Below are positions 21,527 through 24,171 of a stretch of 24,171 nucleotides of DNA, piece by piece. Each line of letters opens with the position of its first letter. Position 1 is the stretch's first letter. The position numbers were made by a program, and so were the translations under genes. The notes beneath the pieces were generated by a model, which searched no databases, was not told where the DNA came from, and saw only the letters and a list, made by a program, of their open reading frames with translations. Source of the DNA: an uncultured Prevotellaceae bacterium (lineage in GTDB: Bacteria; Bacteroidota; Bacteroidia; Bacteroidales; Bacteroidaceae); assembly GCA_937891085.1 (NCBI GenBank), contig CALAEY010000125.1, positions 1 to 24,171 on the forward strand. Direction: 5' to 3'.

Positions 21527-23776
21527 ATGAGAAACATTCTACTTTTTATAGGAGCATTGGTTTTATGCACCTCTTCTCTACAGGCACAGACGGCTTTTGA
21601 CCCGATGCTGGATCCAAACGCAAAGAGGATGGCACCTGCAGAGCAAGAGGCTTGGAACAGCACGTATCTATGGTATCCTGGACTGCTTAGCGCTCACATG
21701 CAACGGGCACAGAAAGCGGCCAGCTATGATCGCTGCGTGAATGTGAATTATCCGGGACGCTTCATGACGGACAGCAACGAGAGCTATTTCCGCAAGACGG
21801 TGCGCCTATCTAAAGATACTGAAATCTGCTGGGCAGCTCCCGCCAATCTTACCCTTTCGGTAGATGGTCAGACGGTAAGCACTTCCCAGAATAAATATAC
21901 CTTGAAGCGGGGCACGCATACCCTACTCTTCCACATCACTACCGACGGTCCGCTGCCTGCCATTCTGTTAAAAGGTGAAGGCGTAGAAGGCACTGCTGGT
22001 TGGCAAGTGAGCCTCGACGGACAGACGTGGAACATGCCAGAGACCGACCCTCGCTTCTGTCATCCTGCCGTACTGCCAGACAGTCCGCAGGAGATCACCG
22101 TGCAGTATTTCCCAACTGCGTACAACTTTTTCCGCAACTGCGAAAAAAAATCAGACGGTACGCTGGCGTTGGGTCGTGAGGGCAAACTCATCGTAGATTT
22201 CCACCATCTGGAGATAGGCTACGTGGCCTTCAAGGCTAAAGGGCAAGGCAAGCTCTACGTCACTGTGGGCGAATCACCAGAGGAGGTCATCGATGAGCAG
22301 ACCGTGCGCGAACTGCCTCGTGGTGCTCAGAGTGACGACGGACTGGGAGAAGCGAAGTCTTTCCTCTACGAGCAGAAAAAGATAGACCCTATCGAACTGA
22401 CAATCGACGAGAAGGAATACCGCATGCCGCTCATGGCTGTGCGCTTCATGGAGCTGGAAAGCGAATGGGGTGCTACCATCTCAGACATCCGCTTTGATGC
22501 CCAGGTGTGGCCCGTGGATTTCCTCATGCAGTTCAGCAGCGATAATGAGCAGATCAATCAACTTTGGAAGGCCAGTGTAGCCACGCTGCACACCTCCATG
22601 CACAATTTCTACCTCGACGGCGTGAAGCGCGACTTCCTGCCTTGGGCTATGGATGCCATCGTGAGTTCATTGGGTGGCGCCTATCTTTTCGGCGATCACC
22701 AAGTGGCTCGCAACGGCCTTTCCATCGCCTTGATGCCACCCCACCCTTCAACGGCAGATTGGGGCATCGTGGACTATCCGCTGCATGCGCTCATCGGCTT
22801 GAAGCACGACTATCTGCGCTATGGTGACATCAACACCTCACTGATGTTCCGCGATCGCATCGAACAGCAGCTGGCTCTCTACGAGAGCGTACAGGATGAG
22901 CGTGGTTTCATCTCCTCCGAGCGTCCTCAGAGTGGCTTTATCCCTGGCTGGAGCCGCGACATGGGTCCTGATTCCTACGGCACACCATCCTACCCTCAGA
23001 TGATGCTCTACCAGAACTTCCGCATCGCAGCCTACTTCTATCGCCTGTGGAAAGAGCCCAAGCGGGCTGCCTACTACGATCAGAAGGCCGATGTCTTGCA
23101 GAAGAATATCTACGACCATTTCTGGGACACCACGCAGAAGGCTTTCATCAATGGCTATCGCCAAGACGGCAGTCGTGATGAGCGCATCTCGCACCATGCC
23201 CAGTACTGGAGCGTGCTCACAGGTCTCTATCCAGAGCGCCTGCTGGATTATCTCTATGAGACGGTCATCCCGTCCATACCTTATTATAAAGAGAACGTGA
23301 GCTACGAGAAAGGCTATGAGATGTTGGCCTACATCAAGGCTGGGCGTTTCGATGAGATGTTCAGTCTGCTGGACGATGTCTGGGGCGATTGGCTGCGTCA
23401 AGGTGGCACGCGCTTCCCAGAGAACTTCATGCCCCAGCAGCCCCTCAAGAAGCAGTTGGAATTCTACGGCCGTCCCTTCGGTCTTAGCCTCTGTCATGGA
23501 GCCAACGGTGTGCCAGGCGTAGTCGCCGTTCTGAATGGCATCTTCGGTTTCTCACAGAACGACCAGAAGCCCAACGAATACACCCTGCGTCCCACCCTCT
23601 GGCAGATGACCCATGCCGAGGGCCGCATCCCCATCAAAGAAGGTTTCATCGAGGTCAACTTCCAGAAGAACGGCACCTCCTCAGTGACCATCCCCGCCGG
23701 ATGCACCGTAAAGGTAATATGGAACGGCAAAGTGACGACACTGAAGAAAGAAGGAAGGAGATTAATTGAACATTGA
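21527..23776 (+). CDS. GH78-like alpha-L-rhamnosidase family glycosidase, secreted
   Basis: A 749-residue protein with a signal peptide (about 1-20, SLQAQ). N-terminal beta domains (about 40-335) come before a six-hairpin catalytic domain (about 345-680) that begins FSSDNEQINQLWKASVATL and carries DGVKRDFLPWAMDA (about 363-376), the counterpart of the DGxxRDRxxWxGD motif of GH78. STADWGIVDYPLH and a C-terminal beta domain with VKVIWNGK follow. Acidic residues suitable for an inverting mechanism are present but were not matched one by one. Substrate is likely rhamnosylated plant or microbial glycan. The stop codon and last residues (LIEH) fall in a heptamer unit. Confidence 0.8.
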   Translation: MRNILLFIGALVLCTSSLQAQTAFDPMLDPNAKRMAPAEQEAWNSTYLWYPGLLSAHMQRAQKAASYDRCVNVNYPGRFMTDSNESYFRKTVRLSKDTEICWAAPANLTLSVDGQTVSTSQNKYTLKRGTHTLLFHITTDGPLPAILLKGEGVEGTAGWQVSLDGQTWNMPETDPRFCHPAVLPDSPQEITVQYFPTAYNFFRNCEKKSDGTLALGREGKLIVDFHHLEIGYVAFKAKGQGKLYVTVGESPEEVIDEQTVRELPRGAQSDDGLGEAKSFLYEQKKIDPIELTIDEKEYRMPLMAVRFMELESEWGATISDIRFDAQVWPVDFLMQFSSDNEQINQLWKASVATLHTSMHNFYLDGVKRDFLPWAMDAIVSSLGGAYLFGDHQVARNGLSIALMPPHPSTADWGIVDYPLHALIGLKHDYLRYGDINTSLMFRDRIEQQLALYESVQDERGFISSERPQSGFIPGWSRDMGPDSYGTPSYPQMMLYQNFRIAAYFYRLWKEPKRAAYYDQKADVLQKNIYDHFWDTTQKAFINGYRQDGSRDERISHHAQYWSVLTGLYPERLLDYLYETVIPSIPYYKENVSYEKGYEMLAYIKAGRFDEMFSLLDDVWGDWLRQGGTRFPENFMPQQPLKKQLEFYGRPFGLSLCHGANGVPGVVAVLNGIFGFSQNDQKPNEYTLRPTLWQMTHAEGRIPIKEGFIEVNFQKNGTSSVTIPAGCTVKVIWNGKVTTLKKEGRRLIEH

Positions 23777-23871
23777 GAATTATGAATTATGAATTATGAA
23801 TTAACCTGATTAACCGTGTAACCATGTAACCGTGTGACCATGTGACCATGTAACCGTGTAACCGATTAACC
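23765..23871. repeat. Compound array: heptamers followed by octamers
   Basis: Six 7-bp units (23765-23806: ATTGAAC, ATTGAGA, ATTATGA three times, ATTAACC) contain the GH78-like gene stop. After a short ATTAACCG junction, six 8-bp units (23817-23864, consensus TGTRACCR) follow and end in another ATTAACC. The repeat period changes from 7 to 8 within one spacer. Confidence 0.88.
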
Positions 23872-23929
23872 AAAAGAAGGCGAGCAATGAAAAGAACGAT
23901 AGAAAAGAAGGCATACAGTTCCGACCTCA

Positions 23930-24095
23930 CTGGAGCAGCGTGAAGAAATTTTGTGCTTTTTTCGTTAAGAAGCGCGGGCTGTTTGAGCGAAGCGAGTTTT
24001 CGCGCTTTAGAAAAAAGGGCAAAATTTTAGCTGCGGAAGTGCAGTCGGCGGGCTTTCTTTGATTCGTTTCTTTCGCCCGTGCGAAAGAAATGAAT
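23930..24095. repeat. Palindrome-rich non-coding element at the window end
   Basis: AAGCGCG and CGCGCTT flank a GAGCGAAGCGAG stretch, and a 15-bp hairpin with one G-T pair lies at 24062-24095 (10-bp inner stem TTTCTTTCGC/GCGAAAGAAA, 4-base loop). A frame across it reads RGLFERSEFS, a string I recall from spurious small ORFs in Bacteroidetes, hinting at a dispersed repeat. A further GCAAGTG/CACTTGC hairpin lies at 24128-24147. No gene was found in 23777-24171. Confidence 0.45.
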
Positions 24096-24171
24096 AACAA
24101 ACTTTGAAACTAAATAACTAAAGTTTCGCAAGTGATGGCGCACTTGCATAATTTAACATAAAATAGGAATA

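Noticed and set aside
22838..23497. 219-residue minus-strand open frame
   Set aside because: Shadow of the GH78-like gene with no motif.

Overview
The window looks like a Bacteroidales chromosome, most likely Prevotella or a close relative. Evidence seen directly: several start sites follow the Bacteroidetes promoter pattern TTTG / 19-23 bp / TAnnTTTG, and there are few Shine-Dalgarno sites. Evidence from gene families: a fimbrillin-like LRR lipoprotein, an FHS-type sugar permease, GH32 and GH78 glycosidases, and an Rpn-type PD-(D/E)XK nuclease. No rRNA, tRNA, CRISPR array or complete insertion sequence was seen.

Layout. (1) 69-4962: a secreted retropepsin-like aspartic protease, diverging from a secreted class I glutamine amidotransferase (C26); a heavy-metal P-type ATPase with a His-rich N terminus; an orphan larE. 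(2) 5031-9704 (minus): a compact fructan/sucrose unit, GH32 hydrolase > FHS-type permease > PfkB fructokinase, followed by a VanX-like D-Ala-D-Ala dipeptidase. (3) 9786-12801 (minus): a tightly coupled PqqD-like protein > nucleotidyltransferase (PF14907-like) > ABC exporter operon with ATGA overlaps at both junctions. (4) 12802-16624: an AT-richer island with a large fimbrillin/LRR lipoprotein (minus), an overlooked 35-residue peptide gene (minus) under a structured leader, and a YafQ-type toxin-antitoxin pair (plus). (5) 16625-17990 (plus): an HPr-kinase-like protein and an S24/S26 peptidase; the kinase starts at the base after the toxin stop. (6) 18321-24171: an Rpn nuclease with a 24-bp tandem repeat, an IS3-like scar, a YkvA-family protein divergent from a low-molecular-weight tyrosine phosphatase, a TerB/DnaJ membrane co-chaperone, a GH78-like glycosidase, and a repeat-rich tail.

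Two things stand out. First, PqqD + PF14907 nucleotidyltransferase + ABC exporter + HprK-like kinase + S24/S26 protease matches the tailoring and export parts of phosphorylated RiPP (lasso-peptide-like) clusters, but no lasso cyclase or B2 leader protease is present. The small peptide gene at 15506-15613 lies between the two halves and is a candidate substrate. This is a hypothesis. Second, five intergenic spacers consist of degenerate 7-bp tandem repeats in near-perfect register that swallow the stop codon, and once the start codon, of flanking genes. Two of them also share a non-repeat core, which suggests a defined intergenic element.
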